From Ectobius pallidus (Eukaryota > Arthropoda > Insecta > Blattodea > Ectobiidae): a stretch of DNA of 64,000 nt. Position numbers and translations under genes: made by a program. Positions 9,746 to 21,480 of the stretch are shown here, in pieces. Within the stretch, counting starts at the first letter, position 1, and the number at the start of each line of letters is the position of its first letter. The notes beneath the pieces are model-generated. The model saw nothing but the letters and a program-made list of their open reading frames with translations. It did not search any database and was not told the DNA's origin. The DNA is taken from the NCBI GenBank assembly GCA_964059195.1, contig CAXKWD010000005.1, forward strand, positions 149,201,265-149,265,264, given 5' to 3'.

Positions 9746-11080
9746 TTGGACGCTTTGCCTTTTGACTGCCTATAAGCAAAACCTCACAACGTAACATATT
9801 CTACAAGGGCAGAAGTGAATATCAAGAATACATCAATTGGAGTGAATTAAATAGGCAGTGTGAGTAAATACACCAAGTGATTACACAACTTTCTTTTACA
9901 CGTGACTCTGACTGGTAATAATGATATTACATCAAGATTTACTAAGATAATATACATTTTTACACACTGTTTATTTCTATTATCATTTATTGTTTTTTAA
10001 TTTTTATACACAATATTAAGGATATAGTCTTAAAGAAAACATTTTAACAGGAGCATTTTATTGGAATTTTAATCATTGACGCAAAAAACGAGAATTAGGC
10101 CTAAGTTACCTTGATAATTTTAATCCAAGGTGTTCTATATATTGTATAAGGAATATTGTACTAAAAGAATGAACTTGAGGAGTTACAGGCAAACCATCGA
10201 AGATAGTATTATTTTTAAATGGGGGTATAAGGTGGGCACGGTATATTATATTTAATTATAACACCACCCTCATTGAAGAAAAATTAAGTTTATTAATACT
10301 ATAAGAGAAGTCTTGGGTTAGATTCTGAAATTAAATATATAGTTTTTTGCATTGAAACATGTTTTGAGTCCTTGAGTCCAAAAATATTAAATTAATAAAA
10401 ACGGTAAGTGTAACGAAAAATCGTACCCAAACAAAATTTTAAATTTGAGTTAGATATCATATGGTAAAGATAGCGCTCGTTTTGTTCTCTTCATGCTCGC
10501 CTTTTAAGATCTAATTAGCGGTCTTACAACGTAAATAACTAAGAAACTATGATACAAAAAGGTAAGAAAAATTGAAATTTGATTTTTTAGCAATACAAGG
10601 TAGTTGCAATTTTAATTGGATGTTTCATTATTTGATGATTATTTGATTCATTATTACACATTTTGTTTTGTTGTAAACCCAAGTACCAATCTCTTATTAT
10701 TTCTGTGAAAATTCCAATTTTACATGAACTCAAGTTTCCCGAACATTAAGCCACGAAGTCTCTGTGAATTTAGCATCATCTGATAAAGCTGAAAAAAAAT
10801 GAATAGGAAACCTACAAGTTTGAAAAGGAAAGATAATCTCAAGAATATTAGAAAGCGAACAAAAGAGAAGAATTTCATATCATGTTGCAGCCATAAGCTC
10901 GGTCTAATATGAATACCGTATTTTTTTAAAAAGAAAAGACAAGATAATGGAGAGAAGTTATAATGCAAACTATTCTGTGTCCATGGGTGTAGACTTATAT
11001 CATTAAATGCTAATGATAACTTTGTAACAAGTGCATGTTTTTCTAAGGAACATTTCAAAAAATTAAGTTGCTAGTCCAAA
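9746..11080. other. No recognised gene; one hydrophobic 112-codon minus frame
   Basis: Mostly AT-rich unique-looking sequence. The minus frame at 11058-10720 is very rich in Phe and Leu with a strongly hydrophobic stretch in its second half, but has no family motif, and AT-rich DNA produces such frames by chance. I would not call it a gene. Confidence 0.4.
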
Positions 11081-11081
11081 C

Positions 11082-11645
11082 TTGGTATTACTTTTTTCTT
11101 TTCTATGTTGTAAACAATTGGTACAAAGCTATATCATGACACAGTTTTATACACGACATGGAAAATGTCAACAGTACTTGCACCGATTCCGAATAACTAA
11201 CAATGCCGACAGTAAATTTGTAGAAAGCGAACAATCAGTTAACCACATTCTTTTTTCTTGTCCCATATACACATACGAAAGATTTAAAGTCGTATCATGT
11301 TTGCACTAACTGAACATTCAATACACCATTCCCCTCCTTATCACACACTCTGATAATGCAGGATATAAATATTTCTCGTCTTTTGTAAACAGTATATTCT
11401 CAAAACTATGTTAATGTTTATTTCTCTCTTGTTAATGCTTATTTCATCTTTGTACTTTTTTGCCTCCTTTTTGTTAATGCTTATTTCTTTATGTTTCTTT
11501 ATGATATTTCCTTGCAGCTTGTGCTCAGATTACAATTCTAGACATGTATTATAAATATTTGAAATGTATTTTAACTCTAACCTTAATATGCCTTCGGAAG
11601 AAATAGGTTTTAAACCAATTTTGGATATTCAATAAATAAATAAAT
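11082..11645 (+). pseudogene. LINE ORF2 C-terminus and 3' UTR with (AATA)n tail
   Basis: The frame contains FYTRHGKCQQYLHRFRI, then EQSVNHILFSCPIY. This is the C-terminal GHG..YLHRF and VNH.LF.CP zinc-binding segment of R1/Jockey-like non-LTR ORF2 proteins. After a stop, decayed coding (YKYFSSFVNSIFSKLC) and a 3' UTR lead to a short (AATA)n tail at about 11629-11645. The upstream endonuclease and reverse transcriptase are absent. Confidence 0.8.
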
Positions 11646-12458
11646 ACATATGTTTTCCATTTTTTAAAAGTAACTTATGTATTTTCTTTTGTGGGATTAA
11701 ACTAGAATTTAAAAATGTTCACAAATATTTTTGTTACTGTAATTTAGTATAGTATACAGACCGCAAATATAGTAGGCATATCTCCCCAACTCTGTGTGGA
11801 ACGCTTACAATAATTATGTTTTCGCTACCTTAGTATAGCTTTCGGCTATCTTAACTCCGTGGATTTCTTCAGGAATTTGGGATTGGAATGAGTGTCCATA
11901 TTTGTAGGAACGATGTAATTACAAAATTATTTGCCATATATTGGAGGCACCAAACAAAAAACGGCACTACATAATTTAAACATTGAATCGTAAGGAGCAT
12001 TTTAACCACTAGAAACGCCCATAAATTACAGTCGAGAAAAACGCACTTCATATCTAAGTACGTAATGTTAACCTGAACTTCCCCATGTGTAGTTCCTTTA
12101 TCATTCTTCAAAGTTTCTTATACCCTTGGATTTGGAATACATTATTCCTAATTTGTCACATGACAGACTAAATTTTGCAAATAGAATAAGGGTTTTAAAT
12201 GAGCAAATCATTCGAAATGCCTTTTTAAACAATTTTGTCAGTTTTTCACTGGATGGTCTCCTTAAAATAATTCTTTTAGGTCTCACCATGCCTCATCCAC
12301 TTATAGTACGTGGTATAAAAAGTAACTTTATGATTAGTGAAATAATCACTTGCAGAGCAAGAAGGGTTTCCATTGCGTTTATAATTCTCTCGAGTACCAA
12401 ATTACAAAACAAAACTTGAGAACAGACGGGTTGCATGCCTTGAGGAAAAGAAAAAAAA
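11646..12458. other. No gene seen
   Basis: Several overlapping 60-100 codon frames on both strands around 11869-12419, none with a recognisable motif. No terminal repeats before the Helitron-like repeat. Confidence 0.45.
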
Positions 12459-13323
12459 TCCCTTTAGGCAGGCCTACAGGCTGAGGTAGATTTCAAAGTG
12501 CTTTTGGTTTAATTTATTATCGCTGCGCAGCAGTCTTCTTTTTTAGCCTTGGCATGGCAAACCCGCAGTAGTAAGAACTGAATTCGGTAAAGAGGAAGAT
12601 ACTACAATCATTTGTTTTGACAACAAGAATAGGATATAATATTCTGGGAGGCCGTGCGCAAGATCAGCAATGAATAAAATTAGCAAAGCTGCTAAACAAG
12701 ACAAAATTATGATATTATAATAATTCTTTTTAAGTGTTATTATTTTCAAACATTAAAATCCCGCGCCATATGAGAGGTATCAAGAAACTAGTTATTGATT
12801 TGTAGAGTACTCATCAAGAGCTTTTCAACGATACCCCACAAGACGTGGTTTCAAAAGTTTCGAATTTTCATCTCCCCACCCCATCCCCACCCCCACCCTC
12901 ACTTGAACCCCCGAATCGTTGGTGTCACTGTGAACTCCATAGGGAGTACTGTAATTTATTCAAACAAAGTTTCCCTCTATACTTCATAGGGGCCGAGATA
13001 TACATTTTTAAAAATTTCAACCCCCTCCCCCGACCACCTCCTTGGGCCAATTTTGCTCATTAACGAACTTGTCTGAGCTATTGGGCCTAGAAATGACATA
13101 ATAAAATTTGGTTCAAATATCTTCAAAATTACGGCCGCTATCGTGTAAAGATATATATATATATAATTATATATATAGGCCCTAAATATCACAAAATTTT
13201 TTTTTGAACGGGCGGTGGTTTCGTACTTAGGGGAGCATGAAACGTAAAGATATGAAAGAATTTTTCGAAAATCATGACATGGTATCCATTGCATTAGGTA
13301 GATTTTCTTCGAAATCTACCTAA
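12459..13323 (+). mobile_element. Helitron-like non-autonomous repeat, copy 1 (865 bp)
   Basis: One of three copies of a conserved repeat (others 33216-33952 and 37726-38593). One end reads TCCCTTTAGGCAGGCCTACA, followed by GAGGTAGATTTC. The other end is a perfect hairpin, TTAGGTAGATTT paired with AAATCTACCTAA, around a 6-base loop. Starting TC, ending CTAA, a terminal hairpin and no target duplication fit a Helitron/Helentron-type element, but this is inference. A C-rich/G-rich stretch (about 12870-12910, 13020-13040) and a TA microsatellite lie inside. The short frames in it are shadows. Confidence 0.6.
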
Positions 13324-14746
13324 AAAGTACGTCCCAAAAATACACTCTATTGTCTTATTAACAAGAGGACTTTTCTGAAACCTTGCTGGAGAGACGCTGA
13401 AATGGATCCGGACATAAGACGCCATCCAAAATTAACGTAGTTTACTCTTGCACAGCTCAAGTATTGACAAACGTCATGACAACAGCAAATGCCTGAAGTG
13501 AAATTAAAAATGTAAGAAAGTAAAGCCTCAAGCGAAGATTGTTTTAGCATTCTCTTGCTATGATTGCAACATAATATTAAGTATATGGTACATTTTTTTA
13601 TGATTATTCCTCAACGGTACATTTGAGATAAAAAAATTGTTTATTATTCTAGTCTATCAAATGCTTAATCTCTGTTCAAACTTTATTTGAGATCAGTTAA
13701 GCGGCTCAACGAGAAGGCGTTTTCAATAATTTGCAATTTCGGAGAAAAATGTTTCTTAGCTCCGATAAATTTGGAAGTTTTACTTATTCTGTATATGCAA
13801 TCCTTTAAAGGAAATAGAGAATATGATGTACCTTACAAGAATTAAAATCTGACGCACCTTTTTAATAAAATGAACTCTTTGAAGTTGAGACGGTATCATT
13901 GTCTCTGAAGTTAAAATGAGCCATTGTCTCCTAACTTCAATCGAGGTGATTGTGTCTGCCTTCGCCTGGTCTTGTCATCATACAAGACAGACGAAGTGCT
14001 TTGTAGAACTTCGGGGCATAGGATGTCAGTAATTACGAAATAGACTGTCTGGACTGTAGATAATGATTTCGACTTCATGTGCCCTGAAAGATAATATATA
14101 TGTTGCATATCACTAAAAAAGATTATATGACTATTACTTTTATAATATTTGAGAGAGGATAAGCATAAAATTATTTTAATTTGGTTGCTGTTGATATCGT
14201 TAATCGGCACTATTAAAGAGGTATAAATGACATTAAACAGTAAGAATACCAGCGATTTCATTTTCAGAAGAGAAAAGTGTGTCTGCGTTTGAGAGATTTG
14301 TTTCCCTGTGAAGATCATAGCTTTAAGGGATGTCAATGGAGAATATAAAAATGTAGCCTATATTTTATAATTAAGTTATGCTGTTATGTTACTTATTGTG
14401 TCTAATTCCTAAAAGTTTCATTGAGATATACTCACTAGAAATATGTAAAAAAAAAAAATAAGTGTCCATTCTTGAGCATAGAGAAAACTTTAAATCGTTT
14501 CTCTTGGATTGACTTTTTTGTAAGTGTATCTTTTTCTCTGCAACCAGTATGGATAGATCATCGATTATTTTTATATTTCGTTTGTGAAATGTCTTGACTT
14601 GTTAGAATAGGATAAATGAAATATGTTTATTATTAATGAAATTGTGAGTGAAGATGCATGAATCAGGGTTATGCATGAATCAGAGTTATTAGATGTCAGG
14701 GTCCTAATTGAAGGATCATACGCAAAAATATAATTTCTATTTATGT
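13324..14746. other. No recognised gene
   Basis: Apart from the minus-strand frame at 13911-14336, described separately, I see only short frames and no terminal repeats. Confidence 0.45.
13911..14336 (-). other. Unrecognised 141-codon frame with a possible internal signal peptide
   Basis: An internal Met near residue 26 begins MKSLVFLLFNVIYTSLIVPI, which looks like a secretory signal peptide, followed by a polar region with only weak hydrophobic patches and a basic end. This recalls the first exon of divergent insect ionotropic receptors, but there is no diagnostic motif (no ligand-binding or channel segment), so the comparison is only a hint. A chance frame is equally likely. Confidence 0.15.
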
Positions 14747-14890
14747 GTAATCACTAGAGACGAGACTTTCATGCACTATAAAATTGCGAAATATGCATGC
14801 ATTCATGCATTATCAAACCATGAAACATACACTATCAAGGGAGAAATACACTAAAATATGCACTTACATTTATGGCCCAATTTCCTTACT

Positions 14891-15184
14891 TTACTTCACT
14901 TTTTTGGCACAGTTGACAACCAACAGCATTTCTAAATTGCTTTCTGTAAGGTTCCTGCGCTTGTCAGTCAATATGTTTTTGTAGACAGAGAATGATATTT
15001 CTACATCACACGATGTTATGGGTGCAAACTTCAGTGAACACATTTGTGAAAGTGTCAGGTCAAATTCTTCATCCACGTTTTCATCACAAAGAACCTTCTT
15101 TAATGAGCAAAGGAATCCGTAGTCCGGGTTTGCATTTATGACCCTGGTTTTTAGTATTGTTTTACAAAACAAAAAAACTGCCAT
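14891..15184 (-). pseudogene. hAT-family transposase C-terminal fragment (CGGBP1-like)
   Basis: The 97-residue frame contains SLKFAPITSCDVEISFSVYK followed by NILTDKRRNLTESNLEMLLV. It matches the C-terminal hAT dimerisation region (usually SCDVERSFS.YK.IL.D.R..L...NLE) in CGG-binding-protein-1-like transposases of insects. The usual Arg of the VERSFS core is Ile here. In the family this region mediates transposase dimerisation. The catalytic RNase-H-like region is absent and the first Met is probably not the natural start. Confidence 0.75.
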
Positions 15185-15218
15185 ACAAATTATTCGGAAA
15201 CCGAATAAAAGTGCTTAC

Positions 15219-15296
15219 CTCTTTACTGCAACAGTCGCAGAAGACGACTTTCCCATCTGATCTAATAAAAACCTTACCCTTACGCTTTTTGAACAT
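15219..15296 (-). pseudogene. N-terminal zinc-finger exon of the hAT transposase
   Basis: The minus strand encodes MFKKRKGKVFIRSDGKVVFC then DCCSKE, like the CGGBP1/BED-type DNA-binding start (FVRSDG.VLFC..C.K.V). It ends exactly at GAG|GTAAGC, a good 5' splice donor. I found no acceptor that joins it in frame to the C-terminal fragment, consistent with an internal deletion. The later His residues of the finger are not present. Confidence 0.55.
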
Positions 15297-15805
15297 TTAA
15301 TTGGAGGGATAGTAAAATCACAGAACAGACAACCACATTAACCACTGCACACACTGTAAAGACACTGCAGGTTTCCCAAGCTCTGACAAAGTACAATGCA
15401 CCCCAAGTGCGAGCCAGAAATAGCTAAGGGTGGACAAAGGCAAGGTCAAATTCCTTCCTCCTTTTCGCACATTTTTGCGCCACTTCACAAACGACTTTAA
15501 AAAATGGATAGTAAAAATCGAAGATAAGGAAACTTTGCCACGATGTCACTTTCTTGAAATCCCATTAAAACATGTATTTAAACTGAATATAATGTATATT
15601 ATATGCATCATTTAGCCAAAAATACCCTAAATATGCTTTATGCATGTTTTTTCTCCAAAAAGGTCAAAACTTGCAAACATGCACGGAAAAAGTATGCATA
15701 TTTGGAACCGGAAAGTAATGACATGGGTAAGTACTCAGTTTGAGCTATGTCCTAAGTTCTCATAAACACATGCATTTGCATGAAAGTCTCGTCTCTAGTA
15801 ATCAC

Positions 15806-16117
15806 GTTTCACCATGCCAAGAAACCGAACAAAGTTTTCTACAACGACGTCTGTCCTCCGTCTGTGTGTAGTCTAGCGAGTAAAGGGTTCATTGTATTTA
15901 CTCTTTTTTTTTTTTAATTAAGACCTTTTTAAAAATATATCGAACCGCCTAGAATTTTGTTTTTATAAGTTAAATATTACAAGGTCCTTTCATGAATTCA
16001 TTTTAAAAATGACTCTAACACTTTTAATAAAAATGTAAATTTCTAAACATCTAACTCTGGTTAATAAAACGACTGTATCTGTTCATAATTAAATATTAAT
16101 TAGGGGGTACTTTATTC
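15806..16117. other. No gene seen
   Basis: AT-rich sequence with a T-run near 15905. No motif recognised. Confidence 0.5.
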
Positions 16118-16150
16118 GTATCAATTTCGACTTTTCTAGGCCATCTTCAT
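16118..16150 (-). ncRNA. Hammerhead-like motif, degenerate
   Basis: On the minus strand ATGAAGA (one change from CUGANGA) is followed by T, GGCCT-AGAA-AAGTC (imperfect stem II) and GAAATTGAT. It has the same order and spacing as 9601-9636. With the first core C changed, self-cleavage is unlikely; its value is as a family member. Confidence 0.2.
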
Positions 16151-18204
16151 TACAGTAGGAGATACATGAAACCTAGCACAGTAAAGTTATAAAGAAAATT
16201 AAAAAGAACATATTTTTCTAAAAATACATTTCTTTATGAAATTAATAGTTATTACTTATTATGATAAAAAACTAAATAAGTCTGATTTAATAGCAGATTG
16301 TCAGAACGCACTAATAACTGATTTCTGTACAATTAAATTATAAAGAATATTTTGCTTAGTGGTTTGTAGTAATATGTCCTTTTATTCTTAGTATTTCCAG
16401 CATTTTCCTTTTGCCAAGTTTTCACAGAATAATATGTTTGCAACATTCTTTTACAGATATGGAAAGTGTATACACGCCATGCAAACGTGTTAGTATTACA
16501 TAATTTTCGTGCGTTATATTAGTAATTTCTTTGTTTGTTTTTAATGAAAACCGAATTCAGTTTATAAACAAAGCATATGATATGTAAAGGTTTTTAAAGT
16601 CGGCACATACTCTTGGTAAAACATATGTAACTTTAAGAGTAAAGAAAAGGGTACATCTATCTGTAGTGGATCAGTTACTAAAAACGCTTATAACGATACA
16701 TGTAACAGAACTTTTACATCATTCTGTAGGAGTCACTTGCTAAAACTGGATGTAACGTTACTTGTAACAAAGATACTGTGTCTTTAAATTTGGTAACCAA
16801 CACATTATATCAGTCTCCGAGTTCAAATTTTTTAGTTAAATGATAGAAATAAATGACTTTGCAGAATATCTAATGACCATTTGAATACTAAAAGGTTAAT
16901 TTCTTCAACAACGTGGGATTAAATTTTACATTCCTCATTGGATCTGGCAGAGAATTCAGGAATAGTGCCTCTGGCAACTACCGCAAACCTAATCACTCGG
17001 AAGTTTTATTGTATTTAGTATTAAAATAGTTTTTATTGAGTCATGCATAGTAGACTATGTATATTCTTTACCTTTTTTGGATGAGAGAATTGCTGGTCTT
17101 CTGGTGTTCAGTGGCCTCGGTCTGCACCAAGACCGCTCTTCACCTCTAAAAAGAGGCCCCTATCTATGCTCCTTTCTAAGTACTACTTTCGTTAATACCT
17201 TGAGGTGTCCAGCAGTATTAGAAATGGAGCACACACAGACTATACTTCAAAATTCCATGCCAAAACACAGAATTATGAAGTGAAGGTCTGAGTACTAATG
17301 TTGTCTTCCTCAGCTTGTTCTTGATATAGAAAAGTTTTTTTTCTTGATGTCACAAACACTAAATAAAAACACAAACACTATCTTCAAGTCTTCTTGTTTC
17401 TTGATATAGGACAGTTTGTACACACGTCACTGTTATACACCGATAAAAACCGAAAAAGTAAAATTCGACATCGTTGCTGGGTACTCTATGATGGCTTCGA
17501 CAACATCTGCAATTAAAGAAATATTTTATATATAAAAACTGTATATTCAAAGCAAAAAAGATAAAATGGTGAATATTAGATGACCAGGAAAACAATTTGA
17601 AAATGATGCCCATTCAATCCCTTCCCAGAAATAAATATTTGGTATTTAGTTGGACTGTTTAAATTAAGGTCCTAACGAAATGAGCACAGAAACTAGCAAA
17701 GACAGTTTTAGTATGAACGTATATAATTTCCATTGTCAAGCCATTAGGTGTCAGGAGATAGAATTATATACCGACTGCTGACATAGTGTAGTAACAACCC
17801 ATCACTTAATTCCTGCCTTTACGTGAGGCTGACACAACTGAATATGTGCTCTCTGCAGTACCGCCTCTTAGGCCTATTCTATATAAATGGGTAAATTTAC
17901 AGCATTGTTTGGAAGGCAGATCCAGAGTTTTGTACTTAGATTGAGGAGGACTCTAACAGTTAGGCCTATATGATTAAAAAAATAAAATAATTAGGCAAAT
18001 GATAATTTACTAAAAGTATATTTTTCAGATATGTTGTTTGATCTCTTTTCCCTGAGTTCATAACAACTCTGCATTGAATTCAAGCGAACAAAAACAACAC
18101 AATTACTTCTGTGAAATGAAAGAAGGTCTATTCGATTAGTAAACTCCAATTCCTAAGACAACACCGCGATAATTAAATGTATATTATTCTTACTGTCGAC
18201 TCAG
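16151..18204. other. About 2 kb without a recognised gene
   Basis: Short frames only. A slightly GC-richer patch at 17085-17225 gives a 68-codon frame without known motif. Two loose repeats of a GTAACG/TGTAAC theme lie at about 16660-16770. No terminal repeats were paired. Confidence 0.45.
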
Positions 18205-18350
18205 CCTCTAACAGAAATGAGTACCAGGAGCAATCCTGGGTGTAAAGGCGGCCGGTGCGTAAGGCCGACAACCTTACCACCTTCACGTGCCGAATGTCTA
18301 AAATCTGGGAGCCTCAACCTCCTGGAACCCTCTTGGGCCTCCATGGCCTG
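18205..18350 (+). mobile_element. SINE family B, 3' fragment
   Basis: Reverse-complemented, this matches 22978-23110: TTTAGACATTCGG, GAAGGTGGTAAGGTTGTCGG and ACCGGCCGCCTTTAC recur. The tRNA-like head of that family is absent here, so it is a 5'-truncated or broken copy. Confidence 0.7.
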
Positions 18351-18452
18351 TATATGGATCACTTTTTTACCTTTACCCTTAGAAACAGAAACGCAAATTT
18401 TATATGAACCCTTACGGAGCAGAGTTTATACTTTAATGTAAGTAATAATGGA

Positions 18453-18890
18453 GTACAAACACCAGCGGGATATTAAGTTTGAAATCAACGAGGAATATTT
18501 TCATGGAGTAGCCGGTCTCCATAAACGATAATTGTAACACACCGATAAAAATCCTCCCAATTTACATAAAAGCAATATCTATTAATTTTACATCTCTGCT
18601 TTCATACAACTTTTTTCAGGTGACGCATTGCAATTTACATTATCGAAATTCCATTTTAACCTTTGCAGAGTAGATATAAGCGGTATGTTGTTATAATATG
18701 TTGGTGTAAGCAATCATGAAGAAAAAAACACCAGTGGGGCATAAATTTAAAATCAACGAGAAAAACCGGTCTCCACAAACGACATTCGTAACATGCGAAT
18801 AAAATCCTCACATTTTACATGAAGCATTACTTACTAATTATAAATCTCTGCTTTCATACAATTTTTAAGGTGACGCATTTAGGCTATATG
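18453..18890. repeat. Direct duplication of a ~190-bp unit
   Basis: 18453-18640 and 18723-18890 share ACACCAG.GGG.AT, ATCAACGAG, CCGGTCTCCA, AAACGA, AAAATCCTC and CTCTGCTTTCATACAA then GGTGACGCATT, in the same order. The copies have diverged by substitutions and small gaps. No coding function was seen. Confidence 0.8.
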
Positions 18891-19469
18891 TCACTAGCAG
18901 TGAAATCCATTTCGAAAGAGATTTTCATTATAACACAGGTGTGGTATCGAACACGGAACTATATTGAAACCATGAGAGGAGCAAATCAAACTGCGTAATA
19001 AAAAGTATGTATGTAAAATAAAACCAATTTTGTTCGTGAAAACTGAAAAATCATAAAACTTTTTGTTATATTTCGTTTAAAAATCTTCTGAGGATGTATC
19101 AAAGCATATTTTTCGTTTCGCTGAATCAAAATGTAAGACGACCAAGGGGCAATTAGATGGACAAAATTATGGTTTGAAACTGTATAACACGTTTATTGTT
19201 GAGCACCCCGAATATATAAATTAGAATCTCAAATATTTTAAGAGGAAAAAAATTATATAATATTAATAGGAAAACTTTAATTTTGTATAATCTTTCAATG
19301 TTTCAACCCAATTTATTCTATAAAAATTTATTTTTCTGTTTTGTGTATTTTCTATATAAACCACTGGTTAATGATGCAAAATTATTTTTATATACATTGT
19401 ACTCACACATTTATAAATTTCGTGTGTAGTATACAGTGCATTTATATAAATAGATTTATATTAACCTAT
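18891..19469. other. No gene seen
   Basis: AT-rich sequence before a LINE 3' end, with no recognised motif. Confidence 0.5.
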
Positions 19470-19655
19470 TATAACCCTAAACACGAGCTTTTGCTCATCT
19501 AGGGGCATACCTTACATTTTAAATGCTAAAATAGAAATGGTATTTTCTGTTGTTTTTTTTTACTTGTACTAAATGTGAAATAATGTAAATAATGAAATGT
19601 AATAATGTATGTATGTTACAATAAATAAATAAATAAAATAAATAAATAAAAATAT
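19470..19655 (+). mobile_element. LINE 3' UTR with (AATA)n tail
   Basis: CACGAGCTTTTGCTCATCTA then GGGGCATACCTTAC resembles LINE 3' UTRs, and the same strand ends in ATAAATAAATAAATAAAATA (about 19621-19650). A related GCACGAACTCCTGCTCTTTC phrase ends the minus-strand LINE tail at 61340-61460. No ORF remains. Confidence 0.5.
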
Positions 19656-19994
19656 CAGCTATTTTCTTTTACTCTCACTACCACCTTACAGGAATAAATT
19701 TTCGTTTTTCTGCAGTGTTCCCAAAAACAGTTTTAATGATTCTGTTTATATTTTTTTACACTAATTGCTTTCATTAAAATATATGGAAAGACGCTACACT
19801 TGCGTAAGTTACGTTAATTGTAATTAGTTTTGAAATAGGGAATGTGTTTTGGATAGGGTATGACTTTCTCTGTGCACTGTTGCCAGAGTCTGCCTGTGGA
19901 TGCATGAGAGAGACGGGCTAGGCGAGCAATCGATATTCTCGGTAGCGACAAGCCACCGGCGTCACTTACCAAGGAAACAAAGACACACGGACTC

Positions 19995-21190
19995 ATCCGA
20001 GATGCAGTCAAAAAGTGACAGAGCAACCATGGCTCCATGGTATACATAAATGACCTCCCAACATGTACAAATAAAGGGAAATTTGTCATATATATGCTGA
20101 TGATAGTAAAGTAATTGTAACAGGACAAAATGTGACTGAACTAAAAAACAACTATATAGAAATTGAAAAAAGCATGAACCACTGGTTTCAATCTAACAAT
20201 TTAACAATGAATGAGAGCAAAACAAAGAATATATTATTCAACACCCACTATAGTAAAACCCAACATCAAACCACTTTAAACCTAGGTACGAAAGAAATTA
20301 CGCTAGAAAGCTCAGTCAAATTCCTTAGTATCCATATTGACACTCGTCTAAACTGGATACATTTAAGTAGAAAACTAAGCTCTACCATCTACCTGTTAAG
20401 AAATATTAGAGACTTAGTATCAATTAAATAATTAATTAATATATACTATGGAATTTTCTACTCACATCTAAATTATGGAATAATTTTTGGGGGAATTCAA
20501 GCGAAAGCGAAAACATATTCAAATTAAAAAAAAAAAACCTTCGAATTATATTTAAATTAAGTAGAAGGCATTCATGCAGAAATATCTTTAAAAACAATAA
20601 TATCCTCACTATGACTGGTATTAGGCTACTTATACGAATTACTTAAACTGATAAAAATAAATGAACCAAATATCAACAAAAATAAAGATATTCATGACCA
20701 TGAGACAAGAACAGCAAATAATATTGCAATAACTAGACACAATCTTCAAATAACAGCAATGAGTCCCATTGCTATAGGAATCAAAATATTCAATAAGCTT
20801 CCCCATGAGCTGAAGAATTTATCCGAAAATAAATTCTGTAGAACTATACGACGTGTAACTTACTAGTAACTAATGCATATTATTCCTTGAATGAATTTAA
20901 CCCTAATAACTTCATACTTCAATAATAATAATTTTTATGCATACCCTGTAAATAGTTTTTTAATAGATAAACTTGACATACAATTCTTCTTGTTAGAACA
21001 AGGGATCGACTTGAACTTAATCTCTGAATTACATTATGTATCTCTCCAAACACTTATTTGTGACTTCCCTGAAGCGATGCTTTTTTTTTCTGGAAATTTA
21101 TGTAAATTAACAGTATGACAATTTTCAATAGGAACTCTATGAACTCTATGAACCTCAATGAACAATAAAGATTTATTTATTTATTTATTC
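19995..21190 (+). pseudogene. LINE with partial reverse transcriptase, 3' UTR and (TTTA)n tail
   Basis: This is the longest retrotransposon remnant here. About 20035-20110 gives MVYINDLPTC, then (after a 2-base slip in a TATATA run) VIYADDSKVIVTGQ, which contains the YADD catalytic motif of reverse transcriptase. The open 99-codon frame at 20132-20431 continues with LKNNYIEIEKSMNHWFQSNN, LTMNESKTKN and VKFLSIHIDTRLNW, matching RT subdomains after YADD. Further on, IYYGIFYSHLNYGIIFWGN and FNKLPHELK are readable through stops. The 3' end is a (TTTA)n tail at about 21168-21190. Multiple stops and the slip make it non-functional. Confidence 0.85.
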
Positions 21191-21480
21191 CTTGCCATGC
21201 ACTAAACAACACTTGTTCGCTAGGTTATTGTGATTTCTTTTGGAATCATTACTGTTCGGGTTATGTTCATCACTTAGTCCCAGTAAGGCTCATTGTACAC
21301 TTACCTTAATTGAATATGAAATTTTAACGCTTGTAAACCTTTATTTATAGTTATATGGTAAGATATACACGGTAAGAACACTAGAAGAAATTGTTGTTTT
21401 AACATTCCAAAATTTAGATTACCGGTAAGTAAATCAGTTTTGGTATATTCATATTTATATTTGGGTCCCATATTTTATAA

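Larger units (their letters stand above)
14755..15797 (-). mobile_element. hAT transposon remnant, 1,043 bp, with 8-bp TSD GTAATCAC
   Basis: Perfect 21-bp terminal inverted repeats (left TAGAGACGAGACTTTCATGC plus A) are flanked by identical 8-bp repeats GTAATCAC at 14747-14754 and 15798-15805. Inside, on the minus strand, lie a short zinc-finger-like first exon (15296-15219) and a transposase dimerisation segment (15184-14894). The middle of the transposase is missing, so this is an internally deleted, non-autonomous hAT. Confidence 0.93.

Noticed and set aside
12126..12419. 97-codon frame as a host exon
   Set aside because: No motif, no splice context convincing by eye, and composition like random AT-rich DNA.
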